The translations under genes and the position numbers were made by a program. A stretch of 64,000 nt of DNA from Mitragyna speciosa (Eukaryota > Streptophyta > Magnoliopsida > Gentianales > Rubiaceae). Below, piece after piece: positions 47,401-59,400 of this stretch; the stretch's first letter is position 1, and the number at the start of each line of letters is the position of its first letter. The notes beneath the pieces were generated by a model. It did no database searches, had not been told where the DNA came from, and saw nothing but the letters and a program-made list of their open reading frames with translations. The stretch is taken from positions 9,340,876 to 9,404,875 of the forward strand of contig CM045558.1 of assembly GCA_024721245.1 (NCBI GenBank), read 5' to 3'.

Positions 47401-50400
47401 GAGAAGATCGAAAATGGAAATGTTCAAATTGTCTACATCTCTACTCAACATCAAATTGCTGACATCCTCACCAAAGCACTTCCAAGATTTAGATTTGAAG
47501 AATTGAGTTGCAAGCTGGGAATGCACAATTTGTACAACCCAGTTTGAGAGGGAGTGTGGAATTACCATGTATATTTTGATTTAGTGATTTGTTTCCTAAT
47601 AAAGAGATTTGGTTATTGACTGATTCTCATTTAATTCAATTCCTATTTTAATAGAATTCATGATTTGAAGGAATTCTTTCCTGATTTTGTGGACTGGAAT
47701 GCCAGTTTCTTTGATATATGTATCTCTTTGTTATTCATCTCAAAATAATAAAGAATAATTTCTTTTCTCTGAAATTTCATAGGAACTTTATGAAGGTAGA
47801 ATATGAAGGCTAGTGATGTTTGTCCATGTGCAATCATTAGTGGATATCTTAGGTTATTTGAGATGTGCTATGGAAGCCAATTTGTTAAATTGTGTTATTT
47901 GATTACCAGCTTTGTCCATTAACAGATAGATAAATGGTTTAATCTTGAATACAAGTGCCTATGGTAGAGAAAATGAAAGTTGTAATTACCTTTGTAGTAG
48001 TTGTAATAAGTTGTTGAAAATAATGTATCGGACATCAACTCTTACTTTTCCAAGTCAGTGTACTGTGTTAAAAGGGAAAAATATATTATACGAGATATCT
48101 TTCCTATTATGGTATGAGAAGGGTGAACTGGAAGCTACTTCTTGGTTGTCCAAGGAGCTTGTTTTTGTGTTGGAAGCTGTGTTTATATAAGGTAGAGTAA
48201 CATCATTCTTTAAACATTAACAAGCAATTTGCTTTTAATCCTGATTTGGATTTTCCATTTTTGTTTATTTTGATGGTGTTACAGATATAGGATAGGATAT
48301 TGTATCAATTAGCATTAATGTTACAGAAATACGATAGGATATTGTATCAGTTAGCATTAATTAGAAGATTGTTCATATCTGAATTAATGATATTAGGAGC
48401 CTAATTAGGATCTTTAGTTTGAGTTACCTTGTATAATAATTGTCTAGATTCATTGATGTATAGTGTCTTGGTTCATTTTATAAAGCCTATAAATATAGGC
48501 CTTTGTAATCATAATACAATATATAATTTTCCTCTCTTTTTTAGTTTACATGATATTAGAGCTTTAGATTCTGTTATCAAATTATTTTTGGACATGACCC
48601 TGTTGAGTCACTTCTAGGTCCTCGTGGTGTTTGTTAAATTAGAATTTTTTTGGTTAGTTATAATGGTTGAGAATTCTTGACCTTCTAATATTATTAGTGC
48701 CCTTGTGAGCCGAGGTAGAGTTGGTCAAGAAAATGATAGTGGTAATGTCGATAAAATTGAACGTGGTTTTCAAGGTGGTAGGATTGTTGGTCACGAACAG
48801 CATGACCCAAATCAACGGGCCTGTTATCACTAAAAATTGGGCCACACTATCTGTACATGTTGGTTACTTTCATGGCAAGCCTCGACAGAATTCCTAGTTT
48901 GTGAACTCTGCAACCCAAGAAAGCAACTATGCGTCTTCAGTCTTCTGACAAATCCATACTTGTCTCTGTTGACGAGTTTGCCTGCTTTACTAAGTACCAA
49001 GTCTCACAAAAATCTGCTAATCCATCTTCCATTGCTCATTCAGGTAAATCTAGTACATGTCTTGTGTCATCCTCTAATACATGAGTTCATTGATTCTGGT
49101 GCAACAGATCATATGACCGGTGATAAAGGTATCCTCTCCTCTTTTTAATTCTAACAAAAATCTTCAAGCGTTACTTTAGCATATGGGTCAAGTACTTCAA
49201 TTGTGGGTTCTGATGTAGCCATTCCTACATCATCTATCTCTTTATCTTCAGTTTTATGTTTGCCTAATCTTTCTTTTAATATACTCTCAGTTAGTAAAAT
49301 TACAAAAGCTCTTAATTGTCTATTTTCTTCTTCCTTGAATATTATGTTTTTCAGGATCTTACGATGGGGAAGATTATTGGTAGAGAATGCGAGTCTGGCA
49401 GGCCATTATATACTTGAAACATCCTTCAATGTAAGTACCTAAACCAGTTGCCTGTCTGTCCACCTTGACACCTCTTGAAGTTCACTGTTGTTTGGGTCAT
49501 CCATCTTTACCTACTTTGAAGAAGTTGTTTCCAAAATTTCAGGTTTTATCTCATTTAGATTGTGAGTCAGTGTCAGTTTGCCAAACATCATCATTTACCT
49601 TATTTGCCTAGGATCAATAAACGGGCTACGTCTTCCTTTTGAATTAGTGCACTCTGATATTGGGGCCCTTGTCCAATAGCATCTAAGTCTAGGTTTTAAG
49701 TACTTTGTCACCTTCGTTGATGACTATTCTCGTGTTACTTGGTTATATTTAATGAAAAGTCGTTCAGATTTATTCAATGTCCTTCTGTTCTTTTTGCGCC
49801 GAAATAAAAACACTAATTCAATGTGTCAATACGCATTTTGCAAAGTGATAATGCAAAAGAATACTTCTCTAAGCCTTTTGATTCATATATGTCAGAAAAT
49901 GGAATTCTTCACCAGTCTTCATGTCTTGATACACCACCACAAAATGGTGTTGCTGAAAGAAAGAATAGGCACTTATTAGAAGTTGCTAGAGCCCTCCTAT
50001 TTCACATGAAAGTTCCTAAGCAATTTTGGGCAGATGCTAGTTTCAACAGCTTGTTTCTTAATTAATTGCATGCTATCATCTATACTAGCTAGGTGAGATT
50101 CCTTATTCGATTTTATTTCCAACTCAATCTTTATTCCCCATTGAGCCGCGTATATTTGGGTGTACTTGTTTTGTTCATGATATCCGTCCTCAAGTGTCTA
50201 AATTAGATCCTAAATCTCTCAAGTATGTGTTTTTAGGTTACTCTCGACTTCAAAAAGGGTATAGGTGCTATTCTCCAACCTTAGATCGTTATTTAGTTTC
50301 TGCTGATGTTACATTTTTTGAAACTAGTCCATTCTTTCCTGAGCCTAACATCTACAATAGTAAGGAGAAGGAAGATGATATCCTGATCTACACTATTAGC

Positions 50401-53400
50401 ACTACTACTGTTAGTCCATCTGTTCCTACAAGACCACCTATCATTCAATTGTATTCTCGTTGTCCTCAACACATAGACTCGCATCTTCAACCGGTTCCTT
50501 TGTCTACAGATCCCAAACTTGATCTGCCCATTGCTCTCAGAAAAGGTAAAAAATAGTGTACTTACCCAGTTTCTTCATTTGCTTTATATGAACATCTGTC
50601 CCCTTCTTTGTGTTGTTTTATTATTTCTTTAGATTTAGTATTTGTTCTTAAGCACCTATCTGAGGCTTTGGCACATCCTGGTTGGTGGGTTGCTATGGAG
50701 GAAGAAATGATGCCTCTAGACAATAATGGTACTTGGGAGTTAGTCCATCTACCGACAGGTAAAAGAGCTATTGGTTGTAAATGGGTCTTTGCAATTAAAT
50801 TAAATCCTGATGGATCAGTTGCTTGGTTGAAAACCCATCTTGTTGCTAAGAGATATACTCAAACTTATGGAGTGGATTACTTTGATACTTTTTCTCCTGT
50901 TACTAAGTTAATATCTGTCAGGTTATTCATTTCGGTGGCAGCTACTCATAATTGGCCTTTGCATCAGCTAGATATCAAGAATGCTATTCTTCATGGAGAT
51001 CTTCAGGAGGAAATTTATATGGAGCAACCTCCTGGGTTTGTTGCACAGGGGGAGTCTGGAAAAGTTTGTCATCTTCGAAAATCTTTGTACAAGTTGAAAG
51101 AAAGTCCTTGGGCTTGGTTAGAAAAATTTTGTCAAGTGGTTGAAAGGTTTGGAATGCAGAAAAGCAAATCTGATCACTCTGTTTTCTACAAACGAACTGA
51201 ATCTGGTATTATTTTGTTAGCAGTATATGTGGACGATATTGTTATCACCGGGAATGATACTGCAAGTATTTCATCTCTTAAAATTTTTCTCCATATTTTG
51301 TTTCAAACAAAGGATTTGGGAATGTTGAAGTATTTTTTAGGTATTGAGGTAACAAGAAGTAAGAAAGGGATATTCCTCTCTCAAAGGAAATATGTTCTTG
51401 ATTTATTATCTCAAAAGGAAAAACTGGGGGCTAAACCGTCTAATACTCCAATGGTTCCTAACTTGCAGCTCACAAAAGAAGGTGAATTGTTTGAAGATCT
51501 TGAGAGGTATAGAAGATTAGTTAGGAAATTGAATTATCTTACGTAACTCGTCAGATATTGCATATTCAGGTTAGTATTGTGAGTCAATACATGTCAGCTC
51601 CAACTGTTGATCACTAGGCAATTGTAGAACAAATTTTGTGCTATTTAAAAGGAGCTACTTGGATGTGGTATTTTGTATAAAAATTATGGTCACACTAGGA
51701 TTGTAGTGCTTTTCAGATGTTGATTGGGCAAGTTCTAGAGAAGATCGAAGATCCACATTCAAGATATTGTGTCTTTGTTGGGGGAGACCTAGTCTTATGG
51801 AGAAGTAAGAAGCAAAATGTTGTCTCACGATCGAGTAGCAGAGTCAGAATATAGAGCCATGGCACAATCGGTATGTGAAATAATGTGGATATATCAGCTT
51901 CTGATTGAAAGTAGGTTCTCAAAACTTCAATGCTTGCAAAATTGTGGTGTGATAACCAAGCTGCTCTTCATATTGCATTCAATCTCGTATTTCATGAACC
52001 AACGAACATCGAAATAGATTGTCATTTTGTTCGTAAGAAAATACAACAAGGCTTGATTTCAACAAGATTTGTGAAAACTGGAGAACAATTGGGAGATCTC
52101 TTTACAAAGGCTTTAAACGGGATTCGGGTTGATTATTTGTGTAACAAGTTGGGCATGAGTAATATCTATGCTCTAGCTTGAGGGGGAGTGTTACAGATAT
52201 AGGATAGGATATAGTATAAGTTAGCATTAATTAGAAGATTGTTTATATCTCAATTAGTGATATTAGGAGCCTAATTAGGATCTTAAGAATTTGTTATCTT
52301 GTATAATAATTGTCTAGATTCATTGATGTATAGTGTCTAAATTCATTTTGTAAAACCTATAAATATAGGCCTTTGTAATCATAATAAGACATACAATTTT
52401 CCTCTCCTTTTTAGTTTACAAATAAAAATTTAGGTAAAATTGCTGGAGCATGGTTATCTTTAGAATACTTGAATTTTACATCAATGTTCAATTGAGCTAC
52501 GATTGATTACTCACAAATAGAGGATTGACCTAGGTGGTGATGGCAGGGTAGTATCCTGGGGCACTCTGAGGATGTTCTTCTAAGTTGGAGAACCATTCTT
52601 CATAATGTAAAAGAATTTTAGTTAGTGTAAAAGGACTTTATCGTTGGATGCTTTAGGGTTTAGATTCTAGCAATCTATAGATATTCATAGTTGCCATTGT
52701 TAGTGGCTCTAAAACATTGAAAAAGGACTAGTTTATTGGAGCATATCAAGGAGAAAGAAGGAACAGAAGACAAAGTTAATGATTTTTAGCAATTTAAGCG
52801 CATAAAAGATTTTGAATCATTGTTAGGGTTTAGGTTTTTAGGGTTCTTCACATAAATCCTACAATAGAACCAAGAAATAAAGCTTAAAACAAAATTGAAT
52901 TGAAGTAGCAGTAACTAAGAAAGAAGCCTAAATTAGATATGATATTGGATAAAATTTACTGAATATTGCATGCTTATTCATCGTTCTTTGCATGTTCTCT
53001 TCCTTTAAGCACTCATAAGATATACTCTCTAGCGACAATAAATCGATTTCAAAATGCCAGTAATATTTTGATTGTCAAATGCTAACTTCATCTATATTCC
53101 AGCATTTATGGAAACACAAAATGGATGGATTAAGAAGTTAAAGGTGTTCAAATTTGCCATTTATCGCCGCTTCTTGTGTAAATTTATAGGGAACAAATAG
53201 AGAACAAGTCAGGAAAACAAATCAGTGAGAGAACCTTTTGGGAATTAAATACATGTTTTTCTTACTTTTTCACTTTGGCAATTAAGGTACTCTTTCATGT
53301 TCAGTTGTCTACTTTTAGGAACATGAACCACCTTGCAAGACCCATGCAATGGTCTAGTCCGGCTTAAGATATTCAGATGGCTCCTAAAATTTGTGAAATG

Positions 53401-56400
53401 GTTGGGGATGAGACCATAGTCCTCATGCTATTGAATTACTTGTTCTTTGGTTGATTTTTCCTTGACTTGAGCAACCCTGTGATTTATAATCACAGTGGCA
53501 ATAACCAAGTTGCAACACATGAAAAAAACAGTAATATTACATGAGAATAGTTCCTATGAACTGCTGATAAACTACAATCCGGAAATGATTTGTACAAAGT
53601 TATATTGGATTGGTAGTCTTAATGTAAAATCAGGGTAATAATGCCTCAAGTTGCTTCTTCTTTGAAGGAGAATTGTAGAAGATAGTGTAACCATTCTTGA
53701 TATATTTTCATTGCTTGCACATTTAGGTGTCCCAGCCATAGGTTATTGATGAAATTGAATAAAGATGCTGCAAACCTTGAATTGGAACACTTTAATTACA
53801 ATAGATGTATGAGTTGTTCCTAATATACACAATTTCTTAATCTTAGATATTTATCTTAATCCAAAAATATGACAAACATAAAGGTTGAAACTATGTTCAC
53901 ATTACCTTTGGATATTGTTCGATCTCATCTTGTACATTCTTGAATCTTCTGAAGTGTGACCTCTTCTTTTCCAAATTTGTTAATTGCTTAATCATCTTAC
54001 TAAAATTTGATACTGTTTTTGCAGCCTGAAGCAGCATAATGGTGAACTTAAAGGGGGTGCAAAAGCATCTCGCGCGGGAAGGCCATGGGTGTGTGCATGC
54101 CTTATAAATGGATTTAGTGACAAAAGTGAAGGTGTTGTCAAATTTAAAGTTATAGCATTTGAGAGACTATTATATCTCTTCATTGTCACTTCAAAAATTT
54201 GACTTGAAATTGAAAAAGATTAAAAAAACTGTTGTTGGAAATGGTTAAATTTTCTGGAAAGCTATACTTCTGGCTTTAATGTATGTTATATAAGAAACAT
54301 CTCGGGCTTTAATGTATATTATATAAGAAACATAAACTAACACATAAATTTCAGAAACATTGAACTATAAATCTAAAGTTTAGTTACACAAGAACCGTCA
54401 TTTAAACCATGAAAATTATTGGGGTATGGTTATATTATCAATGTCATTTTTTGTGAAGTTATTTTGATGAAGTGACTCTAACTTGAAATTTACTTTCTTA
54501 AACACGAATTCATCTCTTTTTTTTCTTATTGTTGCATTATTTTAGTTCTTAATGACCTTTGACTAAGCAAATAGGACAAAGATTTTAATTCAAAGTCTAT
54601 ATTCTGACAAATGTAATTTTGGTTATAGAATCTAAACACTTTCTGCTATGGAAAAGAAGCTGCCTAATGGTGCACCAATACACTTAATGTTTGTAAACTA
54701 GGATTGGGTTCTATATTTTTGCATAAGAATAGCCTAGTCTCATTTGTGGTCCTCAATTGCTTATGCTTTTGTTGATCACTGTGGCTGCTAATTTCTTAGA
54801 TTAGGCGCGGTGACCGAAACTAGACTGGCTGGATCATTTGGTCCAGTCTTGCTCCAGAATTAGCTACAACATATAAAATTTTAGAAACACGTTGGAGATA
54901 GTCCCCTAAAATGAGGCGTGTTTGCGTTAGTATACAACTTTTAGAACTAGTAGGGGTATTTATACCCAAAAAAGAGAGAAAAAGGAGAATCTTGGGGCTG
55001 GTGTCCCTAGTCTAGATGTCTTGGCAGATGGCACTTTTAGCCTGGCATTATAGGGTAGCTGTTTTAGGTGTGAGCCAATGCATGTAGAAATTGGTTTAAT
55101 ATACGCAAGCACTTGCACAGTGCGTGTCTTGTTGTTGGCATGCACTTTTCATATAACGTTCAATCGTATCGGATACGCCTTGGGATAGGACCTTGGCAAT
55201 TCCTTAACTCGGCAACCTCTGGCCTAGCTTCATCCACCTAAGGTTTATAAGATGTGTGGCAAGGATGCTTCTAATGCCCAAGCTTTGAGTTGGCATACTC
55301 TTGATGACAAAGAACTTACTTGGGAGTTGGCTTGAGTATAGAAAGTCTATTTTCTAATTTTCTTCATTAGGGTTATTTTAGTAATTTTATGAGTTCACAA
55401 GAAATTTATGTAATTTTGTGTTTGGTAATTAGTTTCAATGATTAGTATTTTAGTTGTCTTGGGGAATAAGGAAGCTTAGGTTTCTATTAGAATTCTATTC
55501 TAGTTAAGAGTCAATTTGTAGCCTAGATGTCTATAGGTATCATACTTCTCAGGAGGAGTTTTTTTCTTTAATAAAAATTTTCTGTAGACTCAAAAGTCTT
55601 CTTTTTGGGTTTGTGTAATCCAACATAACTTTTGGGTGTGATACCTAAAGAATTTTGAGAGTGGTTCCTAGAGTTACTAATCTGAATTTCTTCTTGCTCA
55701 TGTACTTTCTAAAATTTACTATAAGTTTATTGCAGTAATTGTGGTCAAATAAGCCCATTCTACAAAGCTATTTAGCTTATCAAGTTTCTATGTTATGTCA
55801 ATTTTGGTATCAGAGCAAGGCTTTCCCATGACAATAGACGTGGGATGGATTTTAGGGGCCAGTATACAGACAAGGAACGAGATAATATCATAATCTTGTC
55901 TTGGAGAGAGTTGATATGTTAGAAGACAAAGCTTTTGGTATTAATTCTGATTCTCAACAACAAGCGATTCTTGAATTTAGAGGCAACAGAGAGTCTGGAT
56001 CTGGAGTCAAAACCAAAAAGAACTAGAACATCTCGAAAAGCCTAAGGATACAATCAAAAATCAATCTGATCAAGGTGAAAACAGACCAAATCAATCTTTT
56101 GGAAGACTGCGAGCCTCTTTTCTTGACATGGCTGATGAGATTCTCCAATCGGCAAGGCAAGGAAGACAAGACTCTTATGATTTGGCTGGAGACATCATGA
56201 AAAGGGTAAGTTGACATTCCTGATTTTCATGGAAGGATTGATCCTAAAGTTTTTTCTAATTGGCTGGCTACTTTGAAACGTTATTTCGGTTGGTATGACA
56301 TGACTAATGAGAGGAAAGTAAAGTTCAATATCATGAAACTTGTCGGACAAACTCAAGTTTGGTGGATAGGAGTCGAGCATGAGACTTGATGTGAGAAGAG

Positions 56401-59400
56401 ATGAAGCTGCGTTTAAAGAGGAATTACTTGCCTCTACATTATGAATCTGATCTCTTTGATGATATGAATAGTCTAAAGCAATGGGGATGATGCTTGCTAA
56501 GTATATGAACGAGTTTGAAGAATTGAAAATTCACTGGGAGGATCCGAAAGTTCAACACAAGCTTTATCTAGATTTAAGTTGGGCTTGAGGGTTGAGATTT
56601 GCAAAGAGTTGATAGGACAACATATTTAAACTGTTGATGATGCATTTTGGGCAGCTCTTAAATTTGAAAAGAGCCTGCAGCAACCATTGATTAAGAGGTT
56701 TAACACTTAAGGTAGGGAGATAATTCTAGAAGATTTGCTTTGAATGGCAAACCATATAAACCAACAGCGACTCGGGCAACTTTCAAGCCTGTGGAGGGTG
56801 AAACTGAGGCTCCCATGGCCGATGAACGAAAAAGAACAACAAAGAGGTGTGTTTCAAGTGCGGTGTGAGGGGACATATGGCATGGGAGTGTCCAAACAAG
56901 AGAAATATGCATATCGATGCAGATTCTAGAAGTAGGAAAATTCAGAGGCCAATGAGGATGAAGATACTGATTATTTGAATGAGATGTCACGGCTTAATGT
57001 TGATGACTTGGAAGGGGATAAGGAAGACACGTCTTGTCTCTCTATTGTGAGGTGTAGTGCATCGAAGTTACATAATGAAGATTGGCGAAGAACTTCTATC
57101 TTTCATACCTTAGTTTGTTGTGGACAAGAGACTAGGAAACTCATTATTGATGGAGGCAGCAGCATGAACGTGGTCTCAGAGTCTAAAATACAGCGATTGA
57201 AGTTGCCTACGGAGCCACATCCTAAACCTTATAAGATTGCTTGGATCAACAGCAAGTCAATTTCGGTCATTAGGCGCTCTTTAGTATTGATCAAACGTGA
57301 ACCATATAGTGACTCTATATGGTGTGACGTTATCCTGATGACTGTTTCACGCATGCTTCTTGGTTGGCTTTGGCTATATGATGGAGATGTGAATCATAAT
57401 GGGAAGTTGAACACTTATTCTTTTAAGTTCAATGACCAGTAAATTGTCCTAAAGCCTATGAGTACTGAAACCATGAAAAGGTTTCAAGGTTTATATTGAT
57501 AGAACGAGTCCATGTTAATAACACCTCGATCGTCTTCAAACATTTTGACTGATCAGAGTTAAGGAATATATTAGTGGTTGAGTTGGGCTTGTACCTTAAG
57601 TCATTTGCTGAATCCTTCTCTGATGTATGTGTTAGATCAAGTTGGTTTTGGACTAAGGTGTCTCGACATGGAGCATCCGAGCTCATCAAATTGCAATTGC
57701 TCTAAGTTAATGAGGGGACACGTGGCAAGCAGCCTAAGGATGATAGGACAGTTGCATGTGTTAGTTTCTGAAGAGAAACGACTATTTGGGAGCAACTCCT
57801 CCAATTGTCGCATACTTGATTACTAATTAATGATAGCATGTCTTTTCAAATTCCATCGGGTAGCCTTTTGATACCCTTTATAAATATTGGGGGAATTAGT
57901 CACTTTCAGCTTTTATAATTTTTTTTATTATTTCATTCACCGAGTTCTTTTTGTTCACAATTAATTTATTATTTCATCGGATCCTTGCCCCTCTTTATTT
58001 TTGACAAGTACAATGAGAGCTTGTAAAAAATAAACAAGTAATAAATAGAAGCAATTTAAATGGGAATGATTAGTCAAATTTGTCATATACACAATTCAAT
58101 GCCGAGTTTAAGGCAACATTATTTGGTTTCAATATTTGAATAGCCATCTTGGCCGGTCTCAGTCACTGCGGTCAATTCATTTTTGAAACGGAGCTTTTCT
58201 TCTCATAGGCAGCTAGGCTCTTCTCCTAAACCATCCCATCTTTGGAGTTATGATGTATTAGGCCAAAGCCTTGGGAGACCGAGATAGTATAAATAGCTAA
58301 GGTTGTGTCGAGGCCTGGATGGCCAATATAGTGTTGAGGCCTGGATGGCTAAATTCCATGATAAGGCCCTAAGAGGCTGAAATGCATTACAAGACGGTAA
58401 GGGGCCAATTGCACATGATAAGGCCTAGGTGGCCAATTTCCATAACAAGGCCTTGAGGGGCAGAAATTCATAATAAGGCCTAGATGGCCAAAGTCGATAA
58501 TAAGGAGTAAACATGCGTGTATATAGACTTACTTGTGTTTTGACAGACTTCCTAGTACGAGCTTGCCGATGTTCAAGATTTTGAGAAATTAGAAGTTCAC
58601 AGATCTTGGAGCTCAAACGCTATGGCTTCACGAATCTCCGGGCTAAATCAGCATCTAGCCCTTTGTTCTTTTGCCCTCCTAATAGCCGTAGCTCCTCATT
58701 GGCTTGTGCTCAAATTGAGAGAAATTCGTATTAGTATCTAAGAAATCCTTTGTAGGGTCAAAGTTTTGCTCCAGTAGAGCCTTAGAATGACCAAACGTTC
58801 CAGTCTATCCTTTTGCCTTTTGTTTAGGCACCTTTGACGACACCAGCGGAAGTTCCAAGGCAACCAAATCATAGGTTGCCAGGGGCTTATACTCCACCTC
58901 CCACCTTCTGTTTGAGACTCCAATGAAAGCATTTGAGGGTAGTTCAGGTGCGGTTGACCCTAAACCTAGGTGACCTGGGTCCTTGTAGTGCCCTAGGGTC
59001 TTTGCACCAAGCTGACCTTCTCTGATAACTCTATGAAGGATACTGTTTCTTCATTTTCTATTTGAGACCCTGGCTAAGATTCCAGGGACAATCTCAGGTG
59101 CCACCCGCCTTAACCCCAAGTAGCCTGAATATGGCGATACACCTTGGGCTTGCTTGATAATGTGTCTTTTCCTAACGACGAGCTCAGCGGTCATTCGGAA
59201 CTAGTACCAGATGTATTGATAGAAATACCCCTGTCTTATCAAGGATTCTATTGCTTCCTTCAAATCTCAGCAGTCTTCAGTAAACATGGATGACGTATCT
59301 ATGATGGCATAATAGGGAGCGGTGTTCTTTTTGCTCATTTTTCCCGTCATCTTTGGGGCGGGCTGACTAATGCATCCTCATGGTGACAAGGATGCAAGCT

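Larger units (their letters stand above)
42771..47779 (+). mobile_element. Ty1/copia element A in intron 1, 5.0 kb
   Basis: LTRs at 42771-42968 and 47555-47779, primer site TGGTATCAGAGCC (42971-42983), gag, protease, integrase, RT and RNase H in copia order, and a purine tract GAGAGGGAG (47546-47554) before the 3' LTR. The flanks are TAGGGAAC on the left and TAGGAAC on the right, a possible but imperfect target duplication. The short LTRs and 5-kb length fit a compact copia lineage. Stops and frameshifts inactivate it. It lies in the sense direction of the host gene, so its LTR signals could interfere with transcription. Confidence 0.92.
48277..52420 (+). mobile_element. Ty1/copia element B in intron 1, gag-deleted
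   Basis: LTRs at 48277-48550 and 52189-52420, a degenerate primer site TGATATTAGAGC (48551-48562), protease to RNase H, and a purine tract GAGGGGGAG (52180-52188). Gag is almost wholly missing, with only a short N-terminal stretch and a zinc-knuckle relic before the protease. The 5-mers beside the LTRs (GATGG and AATAA) do not match, so no target duplication is visible. By eye the LTRs differ at about 23 of 232 aligned bases, pointing to an old insertion. Confidence 0.9.
41456..54024 (+). other. Intron 1 of the GIY-YIG gene, 12569 bp
   Basis: Runs from GTATCT to TGTTTTTGCAG. Two copia elements in the same orientation as the gene (42771-47779 and 48277-52420) make up 9153 bp, about 73 percent. 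The remaining sequence (41456-42770, 47780-48276, 52421-54024) is AT-rich with no recognised coding content and represents the ancestral intron. Confidence 0.85.

Noticed and set aside
58305..58505. CRISPR-like array because of regular short repeats
   Set aside because: Repeats are degenerate and adjacent with no unique spacers, and the DNA is plant nuclear. It is a minisatellite tract.
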